Source: Anas platyrhynchos (Eukaryota; Chordata; Aves; Anseriformes; Anatidae). Taken from it: a stretch of 64,000 nucleotides of DNA. The DNA is taken from positions 6,260,501-6,324,500 of the forward strand of contig NC_092616.1 of NCBI RefSeq assembly GCF_047663525.1. The letters are read 5' to 3'. Both the position numbers and the translations under genes were made by a program. Positions 37,171-47,029 of this stretch are shown in pieces (the first letter of the stretch is position 1; each line of letters begins with the position of its first letter). Below the pieces are notes generated by a model that ran no database searches, had not been told where the DNA came from, and was given only the letters and a program-made list of their open reading frames with translations.

Positions 37171-37269
37171 CTTAAATTTGGGGACGGGCAAGGAGAGGTC
37201 GCGGTGCTTGGCCCAGATGCGGCGGGGCCGCGGGTCCCGCACGTCGCCCTCGGGGCGGTACCCGGAATC
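37171..37269 (-). CDS. SETD1A: SETD1A exon 3 (second coding exon): [10 protein letters not shown]
   Basis: 33 intact codons read DSGYRPEGDVRDPRPRRIWA, then [13 protein letters not shown], between a cctatag acceptor and a TTTAAG|GTGAGT donor. Human has [26 protein letters not shown] just before the RRM. Phase 0 at both ends, joining FSVP upstream and LDEFYVGQ downstream. Confidence 0.96.
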
Positions 37270-37279
37270 CTATAGGGGA

Positions 37280-38660
37280 AATCAGGGTGAACACCCCCCA
37301 AAAACCCCAAAACCACCCCAAAATTATCTTAGGGGGTTCGTCCGCCCCATAATGTTGACGTACGACCCCATAAATGCCCCCAAAATATCCCGATTGCCCA
37401 ATTTATAGGGTTTCCCATATAATTGAGCACCTATAGGATGGTTTTGGGGTCCCTGCTGGGCATTTATGGGGCACCCCAAAATACGAGGAGCCTCAAAACC
37501 CCAAATATTCATTTACAAACCCCACAAACACCCCAAAATATCTTCAATTATTGGGTTTCCTGGACTATAAAGCACTTTTAGGATAATTTTGGGGTCCCCA
37601 TTGGATATTTATAGGGCACCCCAAATTGTTAGAACCCTCAAAACCCCAAAATTTCATTTACAACCCCCTTAACCACCCCAAAATACCTTCAATTATGGGG
37701 TTTCCCAGACTATAGATCACTTTTAGGATTATTTTAGGGTCTTTTTGGGGTCCCTACCATGCATCTATGGGACACCCCAAATTCTGACAAGCTTGAAAAC
37801 CCCAAATTTTAACTTCCAAACCCCCTTAAACACCCCAAAATACATTTAATTATGGGTTTTCCTAGATGTTAAAGTAATTTTAGGATGATTTTGGGGTCCC
37901 TATTAGACATTTATGGGGCACCCCAAATTCTGACGAACCTCAAAACCCCAAATTTTAACTTCCAAACCCCTTAACCACCCCAAAAAAAAAACAAAACCCC
38001 CCACAAACACCCCAAAATACCTTCAATTATGGGGTTTCCCAGACTATAGATCACTTTTAGGATAATTTTAGGGTTTCTATTAGACATTTATGAGGCACCC
38101 CAAATTCTGACAAGCTTGAAAACCCCAAATTTTAACTTCCAAACCCCTTAAACACCCCAAAATACCTTTAATTATGGGGTTTCCCAAACTATAGATCACT
38201 TTTAGGATAATTTTAGGGTCCTTATTAGACATTTATGGGGCACCCCAAACCGTGAGGACCCTCAAAACCCCAAAATTTCATTTACAACCCCCTTAAACAC
38301 CCCAAAACCCCCCCAAGCCCCCCACAAACACCCCAAAATACCTTCAATTATAGGTTTTCCTAGATGTTAAAGCACTTTTAGGATGATTTTGGGGTCCCCG
38401 TTGGATATTTATAGGGCACCCCAAACCGTGAGGAGCCTCAAAACCCCAAATTTTAACTTCCAAACCCCTTAAACACCCCAAAATACCTTTAATTATGGGG
38501 TTTCCCAGACTATAGATCACTTTTAGGATAATTTTAGGGTCCTTATTAGACAGTTATGGGGCACCCCAAACTGTGAGGACCCTCAAAACCCCAAAATTTC
38601 ATTTACAACCCCCTTAAACACCCCAAAACCCCCCCAAAAAGCCCACAACTCCCTTAACAT
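37280..38660. repeat. SETD1A intron: about 150-170-bp repeat, 8 copies
   Basis: Units recur near 37400, 37540, 37690, 37845, 38020, 38165, 38340 and 38485, each with 'caattatggggtttccc(a)gactatagatcacttttagga', 'attttagggtcc(t/c)', 'catttatggggcacccc' and 'caaaaccccaaattttaacttcc'. On the minus strand most units place CTATAG about 23 nt before an AAG|GTATTT, which looks like a tiny exon. Not exon-derived as far as I can see. Confidence 0.9.
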
Positions 38661-38795
38661 TAATGGGGGGGGCGCCCCATTTGCGGTGCCGCCCCTCATT
38701 AACCCTAAGTCCTATCAACACGCGGAAGGTCTCGTTAGCGAGGGGGGGGTCCGCCTAATTAGCGTGGGGCGTTAATTACCGGGGGGGGCACTCAC

Positions 38796-38933
38796 CGGGA
38801 CGCTGAAGTGGACGCCATCGTAGCGGTAGACTTTTTGGGGGGCGCGGCGCAGCGCGGGGTCCACCAGCAGCTTGTAGCTGCGCCAGGGCGCGCTGGGGGG
38901 CCGCTGGCTCTCAGCCCCCGCCTCCGGCTCCAT
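38796..38933 (-). CDS. SETD1A: SETD1A first coding exon
   Basis: The ATG is at 38933-38931. 46 intact codons read [20 protein letters not shown], then [20 protein letters not shown], then VHFSVP, ending at a CCCG|GTGAGT donor. Human: [28 protein letters not shown] then [17 protein letters not shown]. The start is chosen because it is the first ATG of the frame (no upstream in-frame ATG is seen) and matches the human start. The sequence before the ATG (AATGAGGCAGA) has an out-of-frame ATG followed at once by TGA, a minimal upstream ORF (start-stop) at 38944-38939. Confidence 0.96.
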
Positions 38934-38949
38934 TCTGCCTCATTGACAC

Positions 38950-39960
38950 TGGGGGGGGGACAAAAAAGTTAAAAAATGGGGGTCGGGGGGGGTGGGCGCA
39001 ACCCCACAAAGCCCCCCTCAAGCCCACAGGTCGTCTTGAGCCCGTAAATTCAGCACAAAACACAAGAATTCCTTCAAAACCCCATAAATCCTATCAAAAT
39101 CCTATAAATTCCCACACAAATCCCATAAATATTATGCTCAAAACCAGTAAATTCCCCAAAATCCCACAGATTTTACTCTCAAACCCCACAAATCCCACCC
39201 AGACCCCACAGATTTTACTCTCAAACCCCAAAATGCCCCCCAAACCCCATTAATTCCCCCTCAAACCCCACAAATCCCCCCAAAACCCTACAGATCTCCA
39301 CTCAAACCCCAAAAATCCCCCCCAAACCCCATAAATATTACGCTCAAAACCCGCAAATCCCCCCCAAAACCCCACAGATTTTACTCTCAAACCCCAAAAA
39401 TCCCACCCAAACCCCATAAATCCCCCAAAACCCCACAAATTTTACTCTCAAACCCCACAAATCCCACCCAAACCCCACAAATCCCACCCAAACCCCATAA
39501 ACATTACGCTCAAAACCCGCAAATCCCCCCCAAATCCCACAGATTTTACTCTCAAACCCCAAAAATCCCACCCAAACCCCATAAATATTACGCTCAAACC
39601 CCATAAATCCCCCCCAAACCCCATTAATTCCCCCCAAACCCCATAGATCTACCCCCCAAGCCCCACAAATCCCCCCCAAACCCCACAAATTTTACTCTCA
39701 AACCCCACAAATCCCCCCCAAACCCCACAAATCCCCCCCAAACCCCATAAATCCCCTCATAAGCCCACAAATTTTACCCCCAAAACCCACAAATCCCCCC
39801 TAAACCACATAAATTTTACTCTCAAACCCCACAAATCCCCCCAAACCCCACAAATCCCCCCCTAACTCCCCTTCAAACCCCAAAGACCCCCCCAAACCTC
39901 ACAGATCCCCCCTCAAACCCCATAAATTCCCCGAAACCCCTTAATTTACTTCAACTCCCC
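38950..39960. repeat. SETD1A 5' intron: minisatellite aaaccccacaaatccccccc
   Basis: Units of 18-20 bp (caaaccccacaaatcccccc, caaaccccataaatattacgct, attttactctcaaacccc). Between the first coding exon and the donor-motif array. No exon seen. Confidence 0.9.
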
Positions 39961-42900
39961 AATATTTACCTCAGTCCCCCCCAATATTTCTCCCAGTCCC
40001 CCCCAGAATCCCCTCACACCCACTTCCCCCCACAAAACTCAAAAATTTACCTCAACCCCCCCAAATTTACCTCAGACCCCCCCACGATCCCCTCACATCA
40101 ACTTTTCCCCCAAATTCCCCAAAATTTACCTCAGTCCCTCCGTTCCTCTCAGGCCCTCAATATTTCCCTCAGACCCCCCCCCATCCCCTCACACCCACTT
40201 CCCCCCAAAAAACTCAAAAATTTACCTCAGCACCCCCAAAATTGCCCTCAGCCCCCCCACCCGGATCCCCTCACACCGACTTTCCCTCCAAAATCTCAAA
40301 AATTTACCTCAGCCCCCCCCAAATTTACCTCAGCGGCCCCCCCACGATCCCCTCACACCAACTTTTCCCCCCAATTCCCCAAAATTTACCTCAGTCCCCC
40401 AAACTTATCTCAGCCCCCCCAAAATTTACCTCAGCACCCCCCACAATCACCTCACACCAAATTTTTCCCCAAAATCCCCAATATTTACCTCAGTTCCCCC
40501 CAAATTTACCTCAGCCCCCCCCAATCCGCTCACACCAATTTTCCCCCCAAATTCCCCAATATTTACCTCAGTCCCCCCAATATTTCTCCCAGCCCCCCAA
40601 AAAAATTTACCTCAGCCCCCCCCAATCCCCTCACACCCACTTTTCCCCCCAAAATCCCCAATTTTTACCTCAGTCCCCCCCAAATTTACCTCAGACCCTC
40701 CCCCCCGATCCCCTCACCCCAACTTTTTCCCAAAATTCCCCAATTTTTACCTCAGCACCCCCAAAAATTTCCCTCAGCCCGCCCCCCACGATCCCCTCAC
40801 ACCGACTTTCCCGCCAAAACCCCCAATATTTACCTCAGTTCCCCCAAATTTACCTCAACCCCCCAATATTTACCTCAGCTCCCCCCACAATCCCCGCACA
40901 CCACGCTTTTCCCCAAATTCCCCAAAATTTACCACAGCCTCCCCCAAATTTACCTCAGTTCTTCACTACTTACCTCAGCTCCCCCCCAAGATCCCCTCAC
41001 ACCAACTTTTCCCCAAAATCCCCAATTTTTACCTCAGCACCCCCAAAATTTCCCTCAGCCCCCCCCCCCCGGATCCCCTCACACCGACTTTCCCTCCAAA
41101 ATCTCAAAAATTTACCTCAGCCCCCCCAAATTTACCTCAGCCCCCCCGTTCCTCTCAGGCCCTCAATATTTCCCTCAGACCCCCCCCCCGATCCCCTCAC
41201 CCCAACTTTTTCCCCAAAATCCCCAATTTTTACCTCAGCACCCCCAAAATTGCCCTCAGCCCCCCCACCTTGATCCCCTCACACCAACTTTCCCGCCAAA
41301 ACCCCCAATATTTACTTCAGTTCCCCCAAATTTACCTCAACCCCCCAATATTTACCTCAGCCCCCCCCACAATCCCCGCACACCACGCTTTTCCCCAAAA
41401 ATCCCCAATTTTTACCTCAGCACCCCAAAATTTCCCTCAGCCCCCCCCCCCCGGAACCCCTCACACCCACTTTCCCCCCAAATTCCCCAATATTTACCTC
41501 AGCCCCTCCAAATTTACCTCAGCCCCCCCGTTCCTCTCAGGCCCCCAATATTTCCCTCAGACCCCCCCCAGTCCCCTCATCCCAACTTTTTCCCAAAATT
41601 CCCCAATTTTTACCTCAGCACCCCCAAAATTTCCCTCAGCCCGCCCCCCACGATCCCCTCACACCGACTTTCCCGCCAAAACCCCCAATATTTACCTCAG
41701 TTCCCCCAAATTTACCTCAACCCCCCAATATTTACCTCAGTCTCCACCCAAATTCCCCTCAGCCCCCCCCACGATCCCCTCACACCAACTTTTCCCCCCA
41801 AATTCCCCAAAATTTACCTCAGTCCCCCCAAATTTACCTCAGCCCCCCGTTCCCTTCACCCCAACTTTTCCCTGGGCCCCCAATATTTCCCTCAGACCCC
41901 CCCCAATCCTCTCACCCCAACTTTTTCCCCAAATTCCCAAATATCTACCTCAGACCCCCCCCCAAATTTACCTCAGCCCCCCCCCAATCCCCTCACACCC
42001 TCTTTTTCCCCAAAATCCCAAATACTTACCTCAGCACCCCCAAATTTACCTCAGCCCCCCCAATTCTTCTCAGCCCCCCCATCCCCTCACCAGAAACTTT
42101 TCCCTGGGACCCCCAATTTTTCCCTCACCCCCCCCCCAAATTTACCTCCCCCCCCATTCCCCTCACCCCCCCAAATTCACCTCAGCCCCCCCCCCATTCT
42201 CCTGAACCCCCCCTGTCCCCCTCACCCCAAATATTCCCCAGGACCCCCAAAATTTACCTCAGCCCCCCCAAATTCCCCTCAGCCCCCCCATTCCCCTCAC
42301 CCCCCCAAATTTACCTCAGCCCCCCCTGCTCCCCTAAACGCCCCCCGTCCCTCTCAACCCCCCCAATTCTCCTCACACCCCCCTGTCCCCCTCACCCCAA
42401 ATTTCCCCCGGGATCCCCAAAATTTACCTCAGCCCCCCCAAATTTCCCTCAACCCCCCCCGTCCCCCCCAACCCCCCCTGTCCCCCTGAACCCCCCCAAT
42501 TCCCTCGAATTCCCCTCAGCCCCCCCTGTCCCCCTCACCCCAAATTTTCCCCAGGACCCCCAAAATTTACTTCACTCCCCCCAAATTCCTCTCAGCCCCC
42601 CCATATTTCCCTCAGCCCCCCCCGTCCCCCTGAGCCCCCCCGTCCCTCTCAACCCCCCCAATTCTCCTCAGCCTCCCCCGTCCCCCTCACCCCAAATATT
42701 CCCCAGGACCCCCAAAATTTACCTCAGCCCCCCCAAATTCCCCTCAAACCCCCCTGTCCCCCTCAACCCCCTCAGCCCCCCCAATTCCCCTCAGCCCCCC
42801 CCGTCCCCCTCACCCCAAATTTTCCCCGGGACCCCCAAAATTTACCTCAGCCCCCCCAAATTTCCCTCAAACCCCCCTGTCCCCCCCAAACCCCCCGTCC

Positions 42901-43200
42901 CACTCAACCCCCCCTGTCCCCCTGAACCCCCCCAATTCCCCCCAATTCCCCTCAGCCCCCCTTGTCCCCCTCACCCCAAATTTTCCCTGGGACCCCCAAA
43001 ATTTACCTCAGCCCCCCCAAATTCCCTTCAGCCCCCCAAATTCCCCTCACCCCCCCAAATTTACCTCAGCCCCCCCTCTCCCCTCACACCCCCCTGTCCC
43101 CCCTCACCCCCCTCACCCCCCCCAATCCCCCTTCACCTCCCCACCCCCCCCACCCCCAAACCCCCCCAAACCCCCCAAAACCCCCCAAAATCCCCCCAAA
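39940..43200. repeat. SETD1A 5' intron: array of aaatttacctcagcccccc units (donor-like on minus)
   Basis: Dozens of units of about 20-35 bp. On the transcribed minus strand the shared core reads CTGAGGTAAATT or CTGAGGTAAATA, a good match to the 5' splice-site consensus (GAG|GTAAAT). Between cores lie ccccccc and 'atcccctcacaccaacttttcccccaaa'. From about 42100 the cores become sparser and 'gtccccctcaccccaaattttcccc' units take over. The array fills nearly the whole first intron, just downstream of the non-coding exon. Confidence 0.92.
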
Positions 43201-43211
43201 ACCCCCCCTCA

Positions 43212-43440
43212 CCTGCCCGCTGCCGCCCCCCGCGGGACGCCGGAGCCGGGCGGGGTCCAACGACGACGGGGGGGGGGCTCCGGGGGGGGGGGGGCTCCGA
43301 GGTGGGGGGGGGGCTCCTGGGGGGGGGGTCTCCAGGGGGGGTCTCCGGGGGGGGGGGCCGGGAGCGGAGCCGCCGCCGCCGCCGGGGCCGGGACCCGGTG
43401 AGGGGAGGGGGCGGGGAGGGGAGGAGGAGGGGGCGTGGCC
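43212..43440 (-). other. SETD1A: Candidate non-coding first exon of SETD1A
   Basis: The minus strand has a strong GGGCAG|GTGAGG donor at 43212/43211, preceded by CpG-rich sequence without a repeat pattern in its first 60 bp and with G/C homopolymers further up. It lies just downstream of the promoter motifs and has no frame related to SETD1A, whose ATG is in the exon at 38796-38933. The transcription start is not determined; about 43400-43460 is likely from the TCTCGCGAGA motif. Confidence 0.6.
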
Positions 43441-43460
43441 AACGCGGAGCTCGCGGGGAA

Positions 43461-43470
43461 TCTCGCGAGA
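43461..43470. promoter_or_regulatory. TCTCGCGAGA palindrome (BANP/ZBTB33-type site)
   Basis: Exact match to the CGCG element bound by BANP in CpG-island promoters, where it positions transcription starts. It lies about 250 bp upstream of the first-exon donor. Confidence 0.8.
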
Positions 43471-43831
43471 GCGAGCCCTCGCCGCACTTTCGACACGGAA
43501 TCAAATCGCTCCCCAAAAGCTTTTTCGTTATCAAAGCCGCTCTGTTATCAACATCCTCCCCTTTTAACCCCCCCCCACCGCGATAAACCCCCCCGCAAAG
43601 TCGCGATATCGCCAAATCCGCCGATATCAATTGGCGAATCTGCCGATAGCCCCGTGGCGAATCTGCCGCTCGGCCCCTAATGCGCTGCTTAAATATTTTT
43701 CCCCTTTCCTTCGCATTTTCGCCTCATTTCTTATCCCCTCTCCCACATTTTCCCCCTTTTCTCTTAATTTTTAATTTTATTTTTAATTCGCAGCGCGTGG
43801 CGAATCTGCCGAGCGCCCGCCGCGCCCGCGC

Positions 43832-44034
43832 TGCGCATGCGCAACGCTCGCCCAACTCCCTCCCCCGCCCAACGGGTTCCCCGCCCTCCCGCTCTGCGCA
43901 TGCTCCGCCCCCGCCCTCCCCCGAGCCCGCCGCGCATGCGCAGTTCCCCGCCGTGACGCCGCCCTTTGCCCATGCAGCGCAGGGCGCATGCGCCGCTCCC
44001 CTCCTCCCCCCGCCCCCACCCGTGCGCATGCGCA
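43832..44034. promoter_or_regulatory. Cluster of five NRF1 sites
   Basis: The (T)GCGCATGCGC(A) palindrome is complete at 43832-43843, 43932-43942, 43984-43994 and 44023-44034, with a half site at 43895-43904. NRF1 drives housekeeping and mitochondrial-biogenesis genes and is methylation sensitive. Confidence 0.85.
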
Positions 44035-44109
44035 GAGCCCTCCCGCCGCGCGGCCCCGCCCTGCGCAGGGCCCGGGGCTGGGGGGCGGGGTCAGTGGGAG
44101 GTGGGCGTG

Positions 44110-44990
44110 GCTTAATTTGCATAAATTTGCATATTTGTGGGATTTTGGGGGGTTTTAAGGGATTAATGGGAAAGGGGAGGAGCTGGGGGGGAGGTGGGAA
44201 GGGATTCTGTGATAAATGGGGGGAAATTGGGGAAATTTGGGGATAATTTAGGATATTTTGAGATTTTGGGGGATAATTTGGGGATATTTTGGGCCAATTT
44301 GGGGTGTTTTGGGGAAATTTGGAATGTTTTAGGATATTTTGGGACATTTTGTGGGACAATTTGGAATATCTGGGGACAGTTTGGGATATTTTAGGGACAT
44401 TTGGGGACATTTTAGGCTATTTTGGGGCAATTTGAGGCTATTTTGGGGAAATTTGGGGCCATTTGGGCATATTTTTGGACATTGTCTTTTGGGATATTTG
44501 GGGGACACTTTAGGACATTTCTTTTGGGGATATTTTGGGGATGTTCGGGCCCATTTGGGTCTATTTCCAACCATTTTGGGTCATTCTGGGATATTTGGGG
44601 CCATTTGGGGACATTTCAGGCCATTTTCTTTTCGGATTTTGCAGAATATTTGGGGTCGTTTTGACGGATTTGGGAACATTTCAGGCTATTTGAGGATAAT
44701 TGGGGAAATCTGGGGAAATTTGGGGACAATTTGGGTTATTTTGTGACATTTGGCAACACTTAGGGATATTTTAAGACACTTTGGGACATTTTGGGGTATT
44801 TTTTGACATTTTGGGCTATTTGGGGACATTTCAGGGTATTTAGGGTCCTTAACTTTGGGATACTCCAGGATATTTGGGAAAATTTGGGGACATTTCAGGA
44901 TATTTTGGCTATGTTGGGGCGTTTAGTTTAGGAACATTTGGAAATACTGGGATATTTTGGGTACATTTTGGGATATTTTGGGAAAATTCG
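44110..44990. repeat. Minisatellite ggggacattttgggatattt
   Basis: G/T-rich units of about 10-20 bp on plus. Reverse-complemented it resembles the ccccaaaatgtcccc array at 48.4-52.2 kb. Sits between the SETD1A promoter and the FBXL19 3' end. No gene seen. Confidence 0.88.
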
Positions 44991-45096
44991 ATTTTTTTGG
45001 GACAGTTTCGGCCCAGGCACCCCTCCCCCAACCACAAACAGACAAATTTTGGCGATTTTTTGTTAAAAAAAAAAAAAAAAAAAAAAACAACGACCT

Positions 45097-45102
45097 TTTA
45101 TT
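45097..45102 (-). promoter_or_regulatory. FBXL19: Canonical poly(A) signal AATAAA, probably distal end of FBXL19
   Basis: The minus strand reads CCAATAAAAGGTCGTTG and then a T run of more than 20, that is, a canonical hexamer with a GU/U-rich downstream element. It lies about 1.7 kb beyond the FBXL19 stop and could be an alternative distal end. No other minus-strand coding sequence lies between. Confidence 0.55.
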
Positions 45103-45109
45103 GGCGGAG

Positions 45110-45665
45110 GCCCCGCCCCCCACTCTTTAAGCCCCGCCCCCAGCCCCCCAAAAAAATCCCGGGAGGGGGCGGGGCCATGAGAAGGGGGCGGGGCAGCTTT
45201 GGTCCTAAGGGGGCGGGGCCAATTTGGGGCCCCTCCCCTTCCCCCCCCCCATTCAAGTCTCGAGGATTCAAGTATAAAAGCCCCGCCCCCCGCGGCAAAG
45301 GGGGCGTGGCCTCATGTGACCACGCCCACAATGGGCGTGGCCTCCACTAACCCCGCCCACAAGGGGGCGTGGCCAAGGGACGCCCCTCCCCCTGTCACCA
45401 AAGCCGCCCCTTCCCCTTTAAGAACCCCCCCCACCTGGAGCCCCGCCCACAATGGGCGTGGCCAACGAAGACACGCCCATAACCACGCCCCCTTTATACC
45501 AAGGGGGTGTGGCCACGCGAAGCCCCGCCCCCTCCTATCCCTGAGGGTGTCCCCTGATTGGCCACGGGGGGCGGGGCTTTGAAAGGGGGCGGGGCTTAAG
45601 CAAGGGGGCGTGGTTATGAAATGGGCGGGGCTTAAAGGGGGCGGGGCTTAAAGGGGGCGTGGCCA
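45110..45665. repeat. GC-box repeat: gggggcgtggcc / ggggcggggc
   Basis: About 25 copies of GGGCGTGG, GGGCGGGG or their complements (CCACGCCC, CCCCGCCC) in mixed orientation, spaced 15-40 bp. These are Sp1/KLF-type motifs, but their number and drift look like a degenerate short repeat. Lies between the two candidate FBXL19 poly(A) signals. Confidence 0.75.
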
Positions 45666-45679
45666 CGCTGCCCCTCCCC

Positions 45680-46799
45680 CATCAGTGCATAGCTTTAATG
45701 AAGGAACCTCGTTGGGGGGGGGGGGGAGGGGCAAATTTGGGGGGTCCCCAAATTTTGGGGGGGTGCCAAAATTTTTTGGGGGTCCCCAAAGTTTTTCTGG
45801 GGGGGTTCAGCCCCGATTTTGGGGGGTTTTGGCCCAAATTGGGGGTCCCAAAACTCCAGGGGGGGTCCCCAAAATTTTTTTTGGGGGGGTTCAGCCCCGA
45901 TTTTGGGGGGTTTTGGCCCAATTTGGGGGTCCCAAAACTCCAGGGGGGGTCCCCAAATATTTTTTTGGGGGGTCAGCCCCAATTTTGGGAGGATTTGGCC
46001 CAAACTGGGGGGTCCCAAAGTCCTGGGGGAGTCCCCAAAATTCTGGGGGGGTCCCCAAAGTCCAAGCTCACCGGCATCCGGGGGGGTCCCCAATATTTTT
46101 GGGGGGGTCCCCATCTTCTGGGGGGGGGTCTTCATCTTCCTGGGGGGGGTCCCATGGTCCTGGGGGGGTCCTCGTCATCCGTGGGGGGCTCCCCAAAATT
46201 CTGGGGGGGTCCCAATGGTCCCGGGGGGGGGTCCTGAAGTCCTTGGGGGACCCCAAATTCAGGGGGGGGTCCCCAATGGTCCTGGGGGGGTCCCCAAGTT
46301 TTCAGCGGGGGTCCTCATGTCCTGGGGGGGGCCCCAAATTCCAGGGGGTCCCCAAGTCCTTAGGGGGGGCCCCCATTTAGGGGGGGGTCCCCATAATCTG
46401 GGGGGTGCCCCATTGGTCCTGGAGGGGTCCCCAAGTCCTTGGGGAGGTCCCCAAATCTGGGGGGGGGTCCCCAAATTCCTTGGGGGGATCCCCACTAACC
46501 AGGGGGGATCCTGGGGGTTCCCCAATTCCTGGGGGGATCCCCATTAACTGGGGGGGTCCCCAAGTCCAAGGGGGGTCCCCAAGTCGAAGGGGGGTTCCCC
46601 AAATTCCAGAGGGGTCCCCAAATTCCTTGGGGGGGGTCCCCATTAACCTGGGGGGGGTCCCAAAGTCCAAGTGGGGGTCCCCAAATCCCGGGGGTGTCCC
46701 CAAATCCATGGGGGTGTCCCCAAGTCCAAAGGGGGGTCATCCCCAAATCCCGGGGGGGTCCCCCAAATTTCCCCAACCCCCCCCCGGGGGGGCCCTGCC
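45680..46799 (-). other. FBXL19: FBXL19 3' UTR, made of a gggggtccccaaa minisatellite
   Basis: The stop codon at 46802-46800 is followed on the minus strand by about 1.1 kb of units like ccccccaggattttgggga, then an ATTAAA poly(A) signal at 45699-45694 and CTATGCACTG, a typical proximal end. Units are about 20-30 bp with GGGGGG-TCCCCAA cores. The near end (45770-46020) holds three copies of an approximately 85-bp block containing 'ttcagccccgattttggggggttttggccca'. Confidence 0.7.
45694..45699 (-). promoter_or_regulatory. FBXL19: Poly(A) signal ATTAAA, proximal end of FBXL19
   Basis: CCTTCATTAAAGCTATGCAC on the minus strand; ATTAAA is the commonest variant hexamer. It lies at the end of the minisatellite that follows the FBXL19 stop. 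Confidence 0.6.
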
Positions 46800-47014
46800 C
46801 TAGCTGTCCTTGAGCAGCAGCTTCTCCTCGGGGGCTCGGAAGCGGGGGGCCCCCCCCCCCACCCCCCCCAGCGCCGGGGGGGCCGGGGGGGGGTTTTGGC
46901 AGAGGCGGGCGCAGGCCTCGGGGCTGACCAGGCGGCAGGAGCGGAGGTCGACGCGGCGCAGGCGGGGGCAGCGGCGCAGGGCGGGCAGGCACTGGTCGGT
47001 CAGGCGGGGGCAGC
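46800..47014 (-). CDS. FBXL19: FBXL19 last exon: final leucine-rich repeats and C-terminus
   Basis: FBXL19 is an F-box protein with a CXXC zinc finger that binds CpG islands and works with KDM2-type partners and CDK-Mediator; it also serves an SCF ubiquitin ligase. This exon reads [40 protein letters not shown], a P/G-rich linker, then [13 protein letters not shown] and TAG. Human ends [36 protein letters not shown] and [10 protein letters not shown]. The acceptor is ccccag, phase 1, completing NLAG with the exon at 52226-52432. Intact frame. The linker [15 protein letters not shown] is longer in G/P than the human one. Confidence 0.97.
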
Positions 47015-47029
47015 CTGGGGAGGAAGGGG

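Larger units (their letters stand above)
43440..44050 (-). promoter_or_regulatory. SETD1A: CpG-island promoter of SETD1A: BANP-type and NRF1 motifs
   Basis: A palindromic TCTCGCGAGA (the BANP/ZBTB33-type CGCG element of housekeeping promoters) is at 43461-43470. Five NRF1-type sites follow: 43832-43843, 43895-43904 (half), 43932-43942, 43984-43994 and 44023-44034. Between them 'tggcgaatctgccg' occurs three times (near 43632, 43655 and 43798) along with 'gatatcgcc' and 'ccgatatc'. This is the largest non-minisatellite block in the window. The region could also fire divergently on plus, but no plus-strand gene is seen. Confidence 0.8.

Noticed and set aside
43680-44246. Plus-strand 188-codon frame upstream of SETD1A, as a possible divergent gene
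   Set aside because: It spans the NRF1 cluster and CpG island, has no recognisable domain, and the frame is open because of GC-rich composition.
45199-45582. Plus-strand frame of 127 codons in the GC-box block
   Set aside because: Built from ggcgtggcc repeats, on the opposite strand to FBXL19, with no homology.
45110-45665. Sp1/KLF-rich promoter or enhancer
   Set aside because: GC boxes are very many, in mixed orientation, and regularly drifting, with no gene start nearby. A degenerate repeat in or after the FBXL19 3' UTR explains it better.
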